Notes: generated by a model from the sequence alone, not told the origin. 64,000 bases of DNA from Candidatus Poribacteria bacterium (GCA_028819845.1 JAPPKS010000017.1:62001-126000), one strand, 5' to 3'. Numbered from the stretch's first letter, positions 54,726 through 62,855 are shown. Numbers and translations are program-made.

Positions 54726-56170
54726 GAATTACCGAAATTGAAATCAAAAATTTCAAAGCCTTTCATGGTACTTACCAAATTGACCTGCACAAAGCCGGGA
54801 AGAACTTGCTGGTTTACGGCGAAAATGGGAGCGGAAAATCATCCCTGTATTTCGCGTTAATGCGGTTCTTGGAATCCGGCGATGATCCGTTGCACAGGTT
54901 TGAAAACGATCAGAACATCTTTATCGCAGATGCGGGCTATATCAAATTATGTCTCCGCGCTGACGAAGGATCAAGGAAGACGATCTACGAGTGGTCGGAG
55001 AGCGTTAGAGAAACGGATGACGAACTGATTATTGAGGCATCGAAGGCAAAGGGTTTTCTCGATTATAAGTCGCTTTTGGATACGCACTACCTTCATCAAA
55101 AAAGAAACACTGTAAACGTGTTCGAATTGCTGCGCAAGACGCTCTTGGCAAACACCGTCAGTACCCTGACGAATCGAACCCTTGACCACGATTGGGCTGC
55201 CATTCAGCCGCCGTATCCACGCCGAAACGCCACAGGCAAAATTGCAGATTTAGAAAAACAGACAGAAGCCTTCAATACCGAATTAACAAATAGATTAGCG
55301 GAACTTCAGCCAATCGCATCTGAAATCCTTGGCAAGTTTGGACACAACGTTGCCCTTAACTTCGATTTTCCGGGTATTCAATACAATCGCGACACCAAGA
55401 CGCTTGATAATCAGGAAATCCTGTTAACGGTTGCGCTATTTGACCGAGATATCCCCGACCATCACCATTTCCTAAACGAGGCGAGGTTATCGGCGATTGC
55501 TATCGCAATCTATTTCTCGTCAATCCTGATTCAACCGGAAAGCCGCCTGAAGATTCTCGCCTTAGACGATGTGTTAATCGGCTTGGACACGTCAAACCGC
55601 CTGCCGGTGCTCGATATCTTAAACGAGTATTTTCCAGACCACCAAATCTTTTTGACGACCTATGATAAAACGTGGTATGAGATTGCCAAACAGCGGACGC
55701 CCGATGCGAAATGGAAATACGCCGAATTTTATACCTCGAAAACCGATGAATACGAGATTCCGGTCTATGCAGAAGATAAAGCGTATCTTGAGAAAGCGAA
55801 AGACTATTTCGCCGACAACGACTACAAAGCCAGCGCAATCTACCTTCGCACCGCCTTTGAAACCGTTATTAAGAAGTTCTGCGAAAAGAAGGGCCTCCGA
55901 GTCAGATACTGTGAAAACCCCAAGAAACTCAAAGGCGATGATTTCTGGATACCAATAAAAACGGGAAAGCGAAACGATAATACTCCATTTTTGGAACCAA
56001 GCCTCATTAACGACATTGAACTGTACCGAAGTATTATCCTTAACCCACTCAGCCACTCTAGTACCGTTACGGTAGTCAAAAAGGAAATTTCCGATGCAAT
56101 AAAAGCAGTGGAAAAACTTAAAACTAAATTAGCAAGAAATTTAAGAAACGACCCGCGGGCACATAGCTAA
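54722..56170 (+). CDS. SMC/RecF-like AAA ATPase coupled to the TIR-TPR gene
   Basis: A 482-aa protein starting at GTG 54722 inside the previous stop (GTGA). MRITEIEIKNFKAFHGTYQIDL and LVYGENGSGKSSLYFALMRF (Walker A, near residue 33) open the ATPase; a short coiled segment (about 165-200) follows; LKILALDDVLIGLDTSNRLPVLD (Walker B, near 281) and HQIFLTTYDKTWYEIAKQ close it. The last 130 residues (YFADNDYKASAIYLRTAFETVIKKFCEKKG ... RSIILNPLSHSS) are helical and may be HEPN-like, which is uncertain. It lacks the long coiled coil of true SMC proteins. It is probably the motor or switch partner of the TIR-TPR-TRD protein. Confidence 0.85.
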   Translation: MRITEIEIKNFKAFHGTYQIDLHKAGKNLLVYGENGSGKSSLYFALMRFLESGDDPLHRFENDQNIFIADAGYIKLCLRADEGSRKTIYEWSESVRETDDELIIEASKAKGFLDYKSLLDTHYLHQKRNTVNVFELLRKTLLANTVSTLTNRTLDHDWAAIQPPYPRRNATGKIADLEKQTEAFNTELTNRLAELQPIASEILGKFGHNVALNFDFPGIQYNRDTKTLDNQEILLTVALFDRDIPDHHHFLNEARLSAIAIAIYFSSILIQPESRLKILALDDVLIGLDTSNRLPVLDILNEYFPDHQIFLTTYDKTWYEIAKQRTPDAKWKYAEFYTSKTDEYEIPVYAEDKAYLEKAKDYFADNDYKASAIYLRTAFETVIKKFCEKKGLRVRYCENPKKLKGDDFWIPIKTGKRNDNTPFLEPSLINDIELYRSIILNPLSHSSTVTVVKKEISDAIKAVEKLKTKLARNLRNDPRAHS

Positions 56171-56185
56171 AAATCCATAATTTCC

Positions 56186-56272
56186 GAAACGAAGCCAAAC
56201 GAACCCAAATGTGATGAATTTCTTCAATCTGTGCAATCCGTAAAATCCGCTCCAATCCGCGATTCAGACAAT
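56186..56272 (+). repeat. GATTCAGACAA-type dispersed repeat
   Basis: Runs from CGAAACGAAGCCAAACGAACC through TTCTTCAATCTGTG and AATCCGTAAAATCCGC to the end CAATCCGCGATTCAGACAA. Well-matched copies are at 56410-56492, 56774-56855 and 57285-57344. Confidence 0.85.
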
Positions 56273-56409
56273 TGCGCTCAATGGCGATGAATGATAGCAT
56301 TGCGGAGGAAAAAGTAAAATTTGTCAATTTTTGTCAAATTTGGACTTCGGAGATGTGTATGACAGTTATGTATCTCTGTTGGAACATCAACAATGAAATC
56401 GCAATATCC

Positions 56410-56492
56410 ATTTTTACGAATCGAACCCCAATACGATGGTTTTCTTCTATCTGTGTTATCCGCAAAATCCGCGCCAATCCGCGATTCAGACA
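56410..56492 (+). repeat. GATTCAGACAA-type dispersed repeat
   Basis: Second copy, with TTCTTCTATCTGTGTTATCCG before the conserved end CCAATCCGCGATTCAGACAA. Confidence 0.85.
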
Positions 56493-56518
56493 ATTTGTCA
56501 ATCATAAATGAGGCTCCA

Positions 56519-56573
56519 ATTGTCTGAATCACAGATTAAACCGATTAAGCGGATAACGCGGATAACGCGGATT
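56519..56573 (-). repeat. Inverted copy of the GATTCAGACAA repeat
   Basis: TTGTCTGAATCACAGATTAA at 56520-56539 is the reverse complement of the element end, followed by AAGCGGATAACGCGGAT in the same inverted sense. It separates the two direct blocks. Confidence 0.7.
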
Positions 56574-56631
56574 TCTCAATACGTGTAATCCCTTATTCCG
56601 CGGCAATCCGCAATTCAGGCAATTACGTTCA

Positions 56632-56757
56632 ATGGCGATGAATGAAAGCATGGCGGAGGAAAAAGTAAAATCTGTCAAATTTTGTAAAGTTTTGTCAAAT
56701 TTGGACTTCGGAGATGTGTCTGACAGTTATGTATTTCTGTTGGAATATCAACAATGA
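56632..56757 (+). CDS. Candidate 41-aa small protein inside a duplicated block
   Basis: Reads MAMNESMAEEKVKSVKFCKV then LSNLDFGDVSDSYVFLLEYQ and one more Gln before TGA 56755-56757. The equivalent frame in the block at 56281 is broken by a 10-nt difference, although DFGDVYDSYVSLLEHQQ-stop is still legible in another frame there. No family is recognised and the ribosome-binding site is weak. It may be a remnant of a gene end carried by the repeat. Confidence 0.25.
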   Translation: MAMNESMAEEKVKSVKFCKVLSNLDFGDVSDSYVFLLEYQQ

Positions 56758-56773
56758 AAGCGCAATACCTAAC

Positions 56774-56855
56774 TTAGCGAAACAAACCCAAAAATCGTGA
56801 ATTTCTTCAATCTGTGTAATCCGTAAAATCCGCGGCAATCCGCGATTCAGACAAA
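56774..56855 (+). repeat. GATTCAGACAA-type dispersed repeat
   Basis: Third full copy, TTAGCGAAACAAACCC to CGGCAATCCGCGATTCAGACAA, 22 bp before the GxxExxY gene. Confidence 0.85.
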
Positions 56856-56877
56856 GAAGAGTACATACTAACACCCC

Positions 56878-57285
56878 ATGCGAATGCCGAACGAAAATCT
56901 AAAACACAGGGATATCACCGAAAAGATTATCGGGGCTGCGTTTGAAGTGCACAAGTTTTTAGGTAACGGCTTTCAAGAGGTGATTTATCAACGAGGGTTG
57001 GCGATTGAGTTGGCGCGGGCAGGCTTGGCATTTGCGCGCGAAATGGAGCGAGGTATTTTCTACAAAGATGTGCAGGAACCCATCGGCACTCGTCGAGCAG
57101 ATTTCGTGGTCGAAGAAAAGGTATTGGTGGAATTAAAAGCTATCTCCGAGTTGGAAGACGTGCACATTGCCCAAGTGTTAAATTATTTGAGAACATATCG
57201 GTTGGAAGTTGGATTATTGATTAATTTCGGATCGAAAAAATTGACATTCAAAAGGTTAATTCTCACGCAACCGAATCGCCGCTGA
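56878..57285 (+). CDS. GxxExxY protein (PDDEXK_3)
   Basis: A 135-aa protein: LKHRDITEKIIGAAFEVHKFLGNGFQEVIYQRGLAIELARAG carries the GxxExxY-type motif (GNGFQEVIY), and TRRADFVVEEKVLVELKAI carries the PD-(D/E)xK-like D...E-x-K core. VLNYLRTYRLEVGLLINFGSKKLTFKRLI is the family C-terminus. It is a predicted small nuclease fold of unproven function, commonly found alone between repeats. ATG 56878 or 56884 can start it. Confidence 0.85.
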   Translation: MRMPNENLKHRDITEKIIGAAFEVHKFLGNGFQEVIYQRGLAIELARAGLAFAREMERGIFYKDVQEPIGTRRADFVVEEKVLVELKAISELEDVHIAQVLNYLRTYRLEVGLLINFGSKKLTFKRLILTQPNRR

Positions 57286-57390
57286 TTCAAATAACGCCTT
57301 TAATCCGTGTAATCCTTTAATCCGCGGCAATCCGCGATTCAGACAGTTCTGTGCCATCCGTAAAATCCGCGCCAATCCGTGATTCAGACA
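57285..57390 (+). repeat. Two abutting GATTCAGACA(A/G) repeats
   Basis: The first ends GGCAATCCGCGATTCAGACAG at 57344; the second (57345-57390) ends GCCAATCCGTGATTCAGACAA. They follow directly after the GxxExxY stop codon. Confidence 0.8.
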
Positions 57391-57648
57391 AACAAAATCT
57401 TTGTGAGTTACTCGTTATTCGTTTTCTCGTTTTCTCGTTTTCCGTTTCACGTTTTCTCGTTTTCCCGTTTTCCCGTTTTCCCGTTTCCTCCGCATCTTCT
57501 CTCAAACAAATTCTGAACGTTGCCGAAAAAAAACTCGGAGGTTATCTGATTGATGACAACGCAATTCCAAGTCCATTTACTACTGGCAGCGCTTGATTTC
57601 CAGAGTCCTTGTATTGCAAAGAGATTTACCATCGTTATCTGATTTATT
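57286..57648. other. Intergenic, 363 bp, repeats and an 8-bp microsatellite
   Basis: Holds two GATTCAGACA elements (57285-57390) and the GTTTTCTC/GTTTTCCC tandem tract (57421-57490). No promoter or ribosome-binding site is evident for the carbonic anhydrase gene that follows. Confidence 0.6.
57421..57490. repeat. 8-bp tandem microsatellite, about nine units
   Basis: Units of the form GTTTTCYC (GTTTTCTC and GTTTTCCC), with two 7-nt units (57437-57450). This type of tract can expand and contract by slippage. Confidence 0.9.
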
Positions 57649-58425
57649 ATGTGTATAACAGGTTTTGGTAGGACAAAAAAGTTTCCCGCCCATACTCACA
57701 AGGCGGAGTGGGGTTATTCCGCAGAGAATGGGCCGGATGTTTGGGGGCAGCTTAATCAGGAATATATCCTTTGCGCCGAGGGGACGCACCAATCACCGAT
57801 CGACATTGTGAACCCGGTGCAAACCCAACTTCCGACTGTCTTCTTTGAATACTATCCTGCAACGGGTGTGGACATCCACCATGATGGACATACGATTGAA
57901 GTGGCATATCCTGAAGGCAGCGGAATCCATATCGATGGAACCTACTATCAACTGCTCCAATTCCATTTCCATGCACCTAGCGAACATACGGTAGCCGGTA
58001 AACAGTTTGACATGGAAATGCACCTCGTTCACCAAAGTGAAGCGGGCGATCTAGCAGTCGTTGGTTTGTTAATCGAGAGTGGTCGCCACCACCCTGCATT
58101 TGACCCAATCTGGGATTCCTTACCGTCCTCGCCGCTCGAAACACAGCGCGTTGAGAATGTGATTATTAATCTTGATGTGATGCTGTCGCCCAATGGACAG
58201 ATGCGTGATCAAGCCGGAGCGGCTTTTCCCAGCACCTACCGCTACGACGGTTCACTGACGACCCCGCCATGTACAGAGGGTGTCAAATGGATTGTGCTCA
58301 CAACGCCCGCTGAGATGTCTGAATCGCAAATTGCGGCATTTAAAGCGATTATCCACGGCAACAACCGGCCGGTGCAGCCGTTAAATGGGCGTAAACTGTT
58401 CCTCGATGTCACAGGAGTGCCCTAA
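57649..58425 (+). CDS. Alpha-class carbonic anhydrase, no visible signal peptide
   Basis: A 258-aa protein. AEWGYSAENGPDVWGQL, HQSPIDIVNP, LLQFHFHAPSEHTVAGKQFDMEMHLVH (three zinc His and the Glu network) and GSLTTPPCTEGVKWIVL (substrate-pocket Thr) are the complete alpha-CA set. It interconverts CO2 and bicarbonate. Bacterial alpha-CAs are normally exported, but here the frame opens with MCITGFGRTKKFPAHTHKAE, and a stop (57640-57642) lies just upstream, so an exported form would need a lost or frameshifted 5' end. Confidence 0.92.
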   Translation: MCITGFGRTKKFPAHTHKAEWGYSAENGPDVWGQLNQEYILCAEGTHQSPIDIVNPVQTQLPTVFFEYYPATGVDIHHDGHTIEVAYPEGSGIHIDGTYYQLLQFHFHAPSEHTVAGKQFDMEMHLVHQSEAGDLAVVGLLIESGRHHPAFDPIWDSLPSSPLETQRVENVIINLDVMLSPNGQMRDQAGAAFPSTYRYDGSLTTPPCTEGVKWIVLTTPAEMSESQIAAFKAIIHGNNRPVQPLNGRKLFLDVTGVP

Positions 58426-58921
58426 ATTATTGTGAACACCAAAAAAAATATGCACTTTCGTCCTCCGCAGTAGGCGCGGTTTCTTAACGGCACCGTTTTG
58501 GAGCGTCTCATTTATTCTAAGATTCACCATATTTCGCATCATGTAAAAAAGTGGGTGCAAAGCGATGTGAACGATTTCTGCAAATGGTTAATTTTTATCG
58601 GGGTAACCCCGCGATAAATCGGGATAAAGAGACTTGTGGTTGCCTTGCTCATGATTGGTGTTGAACATCATTGTCTTTGGGCAAGCACAAGTGCCCCGAT
58701 GCAATCGAGAGGGTCGTCCCGATTCATCGGTAATCTTAACGGGGGAGGTACCCTCCCGCCGCTAGCAGGGCCGACAGCGTGGACTTCTCAATCCGTGTAA
58801 TCCCTCAATCCGCGGAAATCCGCGATTCAGACAGAGGGTGGCTAAATACGGAGGGCTGATCAAAGCTTCATTTCTTATTTTTTTATATACTGATATGAAA
58901 TCTTGATTGAAAGGGGGCACT
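58426..58921. other. Intergenic, 496 bp, short hairpins and one repeat copy
   Basis: CGGGG-TAA-CCCCG (58599-58611) is a small hairpin. A GATTCAGACAG repeat copy ends at 58834. TATACT (58886-58891) may be a -10 for the toxin-antitoxin pair, but no good -35 was found. Confidence 0.55.
58786..58834 (+). repeat. GATTCAGACAG repeat copy
   Basis: TCAATCCGTGTAATCCCTCAA followed by TCCGCGGAAATCCGCGATTCAGACAG, as in the copy at 57285-57344. Confidence 0.8.
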
Positions 58922-59152
58922 ATGCGAAAAGCATCTTTGCAACAACAAGCAGTTGAGCTAATAGAGCAGCTTTCGACAGAAAAGCTGAAGACGGTTATTG
59001 ACTATCTGAGCTATCTGCAAGATAAAGAAGCGTGGGAAGCGACCCACGAATTGGCGAGTAATCCGGAAATCGTTAAAAGTTTAGAACGTTCAGAAACGGA
59101 TGTGCAGACAGGGAGGCTAAAGCGTTGGACCGATGTTAGACGCGACGTTTGA
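58922..59152 (+). CDS. Antitoxin-like protein of a RelBE/ParDE-type pair
   Basis: A 76-aa protein starting at ATG 58922 with AAAGGGGG just upstream; a TTG at 58907 is also in frame. The sequence is helical (QQAVELIEQLSTEKLKTVIDYLSYLQDKEAWEAT), the DUF2281-like pattern common in antitoxins. Its stop overlaps the toxin start by 20 nt (59133-59152), which supports coupling. Confidence 0.75.
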   Translation: MRKASLQQQAVELIEQLSTEKLKTVIDYLSYLQDKEAWEATHELASNPEIVKSLERSETDVQTGRLKRWTDVRRDV

Positions 59153-59363
59153 TGTACGACTCACTGATGAGGCAGTGACACACTACAACGTACTTGATGC
59201 CAACATGACGCGGCGAGTGAATGAAGCGATTGAGCGGATAGCCCAAAATCCGTTCTTTGGGCGGAACATTGTCAAGTTGAAGGGAGAATATGCTGGACAG
59301 TACAGATACCGTGTCGGAAGTTACCGAATTGTCTACAGTTTGGACACGCAACGTCGGGTGTAA
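59133..59363 (+). CDS. RelE/ParE-family toxin, possibly truncated by a stop codon
   Basis: A 76-aa protein. LTDEAVTHYNVLDANMTRRVNEAIERIAQNP, LKGEYAGQYRYRVGSYRIVYSL is the RelE core with the basic RYRVGSYR strand. The frame stops at TAA 59361. In the same frame beyond it reads TIKGIYRRGRAYRP-stop (to 59411), which looks like the normal RelE C-terminal strand that contributes catalytic residues. The toxin is therefore probably inactivated by one nonsense change. Confidence 0.75.
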   Translation: MLDATFDVRLTDEAVTHYNVLDANMTRRVNEAIERIAQNPFFGRNIVKLKGEYAGQYRYRVGSYRIVYSLDTQRRV

Positions 59364-59448
59364 ACCATCAAAGGCATTTATCGGCGTGGCAGAGCATATC
59401 GTCCGTAATTAAGCATATGATATGGATTCGGCACATTGAATCTGCGTC

Positions 59449-59484
59449 CATCATTTACCTAGTGGCAATCCGCGATTCAGACAA
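59449..59484 (+). repeat. GATTCAGACAA repeat copy
   Basis: A short copy, ending GGCAATCCGCGATTCAGACAA, 44 bp before the helicase start. Confidence 0.75.
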
Positions 59485-59528
59485 CTTAAAAACCCAAAAC
59501 AAAAGACACCGCCCCATAGGAGAAGAAC

Positions 59529-62500
59529 ATGCCAGAAAACACGACACTATTCCCGTCCGGCATCCGCGATAACCGCGAGCGCGGTACGGTCGGTGAGTTT
59601 CTGAAGTCGCAAATCGAAAACGGTTCGTCACTCTCGGTTGTATCCGCTTACTTTACAATTTACGCCTTCGAGGCGCTGAAATCATCCCTGTATCAAATCA
59701 AAGACCTTCGCTTCCTATTTGGCGAACCCCGGTTCATCCAAGGGCTTGATCCCGATAAAACAGAGAAGAAATCATTCATCATTAACGCTGATGGTTTGCA
59801 GTTGAAGAACCAACTTCAACTTAAGCAGGTGGCGCGAGAATGCGCTGACTGGATTGCGGAGAAAGTAGAGGTTCGGTCAATCCGTGAATCAAATTTGCTG
59901 CACGGCAAAATGTACCACATCGCTAAGAACGGCGTGGAAGACGCCATCCTCGGCAGCTCCAATTTTACCGTTCGGGGTTTAGGGTTAAGTCAAACAGCGG
60001 GTAACATTGAACTCAATCTGACGGTGGAAGACAGGCGTGACCTGAACGACTTGAAATTGTGGTTTGATGAACTCTGGAATGACAAGAGCCGCGTGAAGGA
60101 TGTCAAGGAGGAGGTATTGACCTACCTTAACCAGCTCTATGAGAATCACGATCCGGAATTCATATACTACAAGACGCTATTTCACCTTTTCGAAAAATAT
60201 TTGGGTGATCAGGAGGGTTGGGGTCTGCTGGACGAACCGCCGCAACTGGTTGATACCCAAATCTGGAAAGTTCTCTATGAATTTCAAAAGGACGGCGTGA
60301 AAGGCGCCATCAACAAAATCTTGACGCACAACGGGTGCATCATCGCTGACAGCGTCGGTTTGGGCAAGACGTTCGAGGCGCTGGCGGTGATAAAGTACTT
60401 CGAACTCCGCAACGAAAACGTGCTGGTGCTGTGCCCCAAGAAATTGCGCGAGAACTGGACGCTTTACCAAGCGCACACCGGAGACAAGTTTAATCCGTTT
60501 CTCAACGACCGCTTCGGCTACAGTGTTCTGTCGCACACCGACCTGAGCCGGAGCAGCGGTATGTCGGACAGTATTAACCTTGCATCGTTTAACTGGGGTA
60601 ACTACGGGCTGGTGGTTATCGACGAGTCGCACAACTTCCGAAACAATACCCGCGGAAAACGGGACGAGGACGGCGTTCCCATTAGCCGATCCCGCTACGA
60701 GCGGCTGATGGAAGACATCGTCAAGAGCGGCGTAAAGACCAAGATGCTGCTGTTGTCCGCGACGCCCGTAAACAACGACCTAAGGGATCTGCGCAACCAA
60801 CTCTACTTTCTCACGGAGGAGCGAGATGACGCTTTCGAGGAATCGCTCGGTGTCGTTAATTTGAGGGAAACCATATCAACCGCCCAAACCGCATTTAACA
60901 GGTGGGCAAAACAGGAAGGAGCGCGAAGCAGTCAAGGGTTGCTTGAAATACTAAGCACCTCCTTCTTCAGATTGCTTGACGGGTTGACAATCGCCCGTTC
61001 CCGGAAACAGATTGAAAAATACTATCCTAGCTCATTGAAAGAACTCGGCGGATTCCCGGAGCGTAGTAAACCCGAACCCGTTTATCCGGATATTGATACA
61101 CGCGGTGAGTTCATGTCTTACGACGAGCTAAACGCGGAGATTTCGCAGTATCAGCTCTCCCTCTACAATCCGACCAAATATCTCCGCCCCGAACACCATT
61201 CCGAATACGACCTAGGGCACATCAATCACTTTACGCAGAGTGACCGCGAATACTACCTAATCGGCATGATGAAGGTGAATTTTCTTAAACGCTTGGAGAG
61301 TTCTGTTCACTCCTTTAAGATTACGCTGGAACGTACGCTTGAGAAAATTGACGATTTGGAAGGTCGTATCCGGCGGTTTCAGGAATACCGCGGCGAAAAC
61401 CCCGACGCGGATTTGGGCGACGTGGATATCGATGCTCTCGAAGATGAAGAGTTGCAAGCGGCAATGCAGGTTGGTAAAAGCCTAAAGTTCAAGATGGCGC
61501 ACCTTGACGTTGAGCGGTGGCTCGAGGATTTACAACATGACCGAGACCAACTTGAAGGCCCCTACCGCTCGGCAAAAGAAATCAACATGCACCGCGATGC
61601 CAAACTCGCTAAACTCAAAGAACTGATTCAGGCGAAGGTCAACAATCCGACAACCACAAAGGAAAATAAATCGAATCGCAAAGTGCTTGTATTCACTGCA
61701 TTTGCCGACACCGCCGACTACCTCTACGGCGCACTCCATGAATGGGCAACCGCAAAACTGAATATCCACGCCGGGATGGTGACCGGCGCCGGCGCGAACA
61801 AAACTACGCTTGGCAGGACCAACTTCATCGACATTCTCACTAACTTCTCCCCGATTGCGAAGAACCGCGCCGGCATCGCCTCAATGCCGCAGGATGAGGA
61901 GATCGATCTGCTGATCGGCACCGACTGCATCTCGGAAGGACAAAACCTCCAAGACTGCGACTACCTAATCAATTACGACATACACTGGAACCCTGTGCGC
62001 ATCATCCAACGGTTCGGACGGATTGATAGAATTGGAAGCGTCAATAACAGTGTGCATTTGGTGAATTTCTGGCCCACCGAAGATCTGAATCGTTACATTA
62101 ACCTCAAAAACCGGGTTGAAGCACGGATGGCCCTCGTGGATGTCACAGCCACACAAGGAGATAACCTGCTCGATCCCGATGCACTTCACGACGTTATCGA
62201 AGGCGACCTAAGGTACCGCGACCAGCAACTGCTGAAGCTCAAGGATGAAGTCCTTGAGCTCGAAGAGTTTGCCGAAAGTGTTGCCCTTAACGAGTTCACG
62301 CTTGACGATTTCCGTATGGAACTCATCAAATACATTGAAAGTAACCGGAAAAAACTTGAGGGATCGCCTTTTGGGCTCTATGCCGTCGTGCCGCCGCCTC
62401 CAAATGACCCGATAATTCAACCTGGCGTCATCTTTTGCCTCCGCCAGAAAACCGAGTCGGATGAAAACCGGAACCTGAATCCGACACAACCCTATTTCCT

Positions 62501-62855
62501 CGTCTATGTTCGGCACGATGGGGTTGTGCGTTTTTCCTTCGTCTATCCCAAACAGATTCTGGAAATGTACCGCCAACTCTGCTCAGGGAATAACAGACCC
62601 TATGACGAACTCTGTGCGCTGTTCGACGAACGCACGGCTAACGGCGCAGACATGTCCCAATACGACGACCTTCTTGACAAGACCGTAAAATCTATCGCCC
62701 AGACCTACAGAAAACGCGCCTTCGACAACCTCACATCAGGCCGCGGCGGCGCCCTACCGCTTGTAACCGATCAGATTAGCGGCGCAACTGACTTCGAACT
62801 CGTCACATGGCTGGTGATTGAAAATCCTGAAATCGAGCAAGATTGCGCAACCTAA
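59529..62855 (+). CDS. PLD-nuclease / SNF2-type helicase of a restriction-like system
   Basis: An 1108-aa protein. Residues about 20-200: phospholipase D-like nuclease domain with LLHGKMYHI (near 124) and AILGSSNFT (near 142), the HxK and N pair. Residues about 255-560: helicase domain 1 with CIIADSVGLGKTFEAL (Walker A, near 275), LVVIDESHNFRN (near 365) and LLLSATPVNN. Residues about 700-900: helicase domain 2 with VLVFTAFADTADYL, LIGTDCISEGQNLQDCDYLINYDIHWNP and IQRFGRIDRIGS. The tail resembles the part of such proteins that contacts partners. Family members are commonly encoded beside Eco57I-type methylases, here at 45780-49481. Start ATG 59529 follows AGGAGAA. Confidence 0.9.
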   Translation: MPENTTLFPSGIRDNRERGTVGEFLKSQIENGSSLSVVSAYFTIYAFEALKSSLYQIKDLRFLFGEPRFIQGLDPDKTEKKSFIINADGLQLKNQLQLKQVARECADWIAEKVEVRSIRESNLLHGKMYHIAKNGVEDAILGSSNFTVRGLGLSQTAGNIELNLTVEDRRDLNDLKLWFDELWNDKSRVKDVKEEVLTYLNQLYENHDPEFIYYKTLFHLFEKYLGDQEGWGLLDEPPQLVDTQIWKVLYEFQKDGVKGAINKILTHNGCIIADSVGLGKTFEALAVIKYFELRNENVLVLCPKKLRENWTLYQAHTGDKFNPFLNDRFGYSVLSHTDLSRSSGMSDSINLASFNWGNYGLVVIDESHNFRNNTRGKRDEDGVPISRSRYERLMEDIVKSGVKTKMLLLSATPVNNDLRDLRNQLYFLTEERDDAFEESLGVVNLRETISTAQTAFNRWAKQEGARSSQGLLEILSTSFFRLLDGLTIARSRKQIEKYYPSSLKELGGFPERSKPEPVYPDIDTRGEFMSYDELNAEISQYQLSLYNPTKYLRPEHHSEYDLGHINHFTQSDREYYLIGMMKVNFLKRLESSVHSFKITLERTLEKIDDLEGRIRRFQEYRGENPDADLGDVDIDALEDEELQAAMQVGKSLKFKMAHLDVERWLEDLQHDRDQLEGPYRSAKEINMHRDAKLAKLKELIQAKVNNPTTTKENKSNRKVLVFTAFADTADYLYGALHEWATAKLNIHAGMVTGAGANKTTLGRTNFIDILTNFSPIAKNRAGIASMPQDEEIDLLIGTDCISEGQNLQDCDYLINYDIHWNPVRIIQRFGRIDRIGSVNNSVHLVNFWPTEDLNRYINLKNRVEARMALVDVTATQGDNLLDPDALHDVIEGDLRYRDQQLLKLKDEVLELEEFAESVALNEFTLDDFRMELIKYIESNRKKLEGSPFGLYAVVPPPPNDPIIQPGVIFCLRQKTESDENRNLNPTQPYFLVYVRHDGVVRFSFVYPKQILEMYRQLCSGNNRPYDELCALFDERTANGADMSQYDDLLDKTVKSIAQTYRKRAFDNLTSGRGGALPLVTDQISGATDFELVTWLVIENPEIEQDCAT

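Larger units (their letters stand above)
56171..56877. other. Intergenic, 707 bp, duplicated repeat segment
   Basis: Almost all of it is repeat. A composite block of about 230 bp at 56266-56492 recurs at 56618-56855. Both blocks contain GGCGATGAATG...GGACTTCGGAGATGTG and end in a GATTCAGACAA element. A separate inverted copy lies at 56519-56573. Confidence 0.75.
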
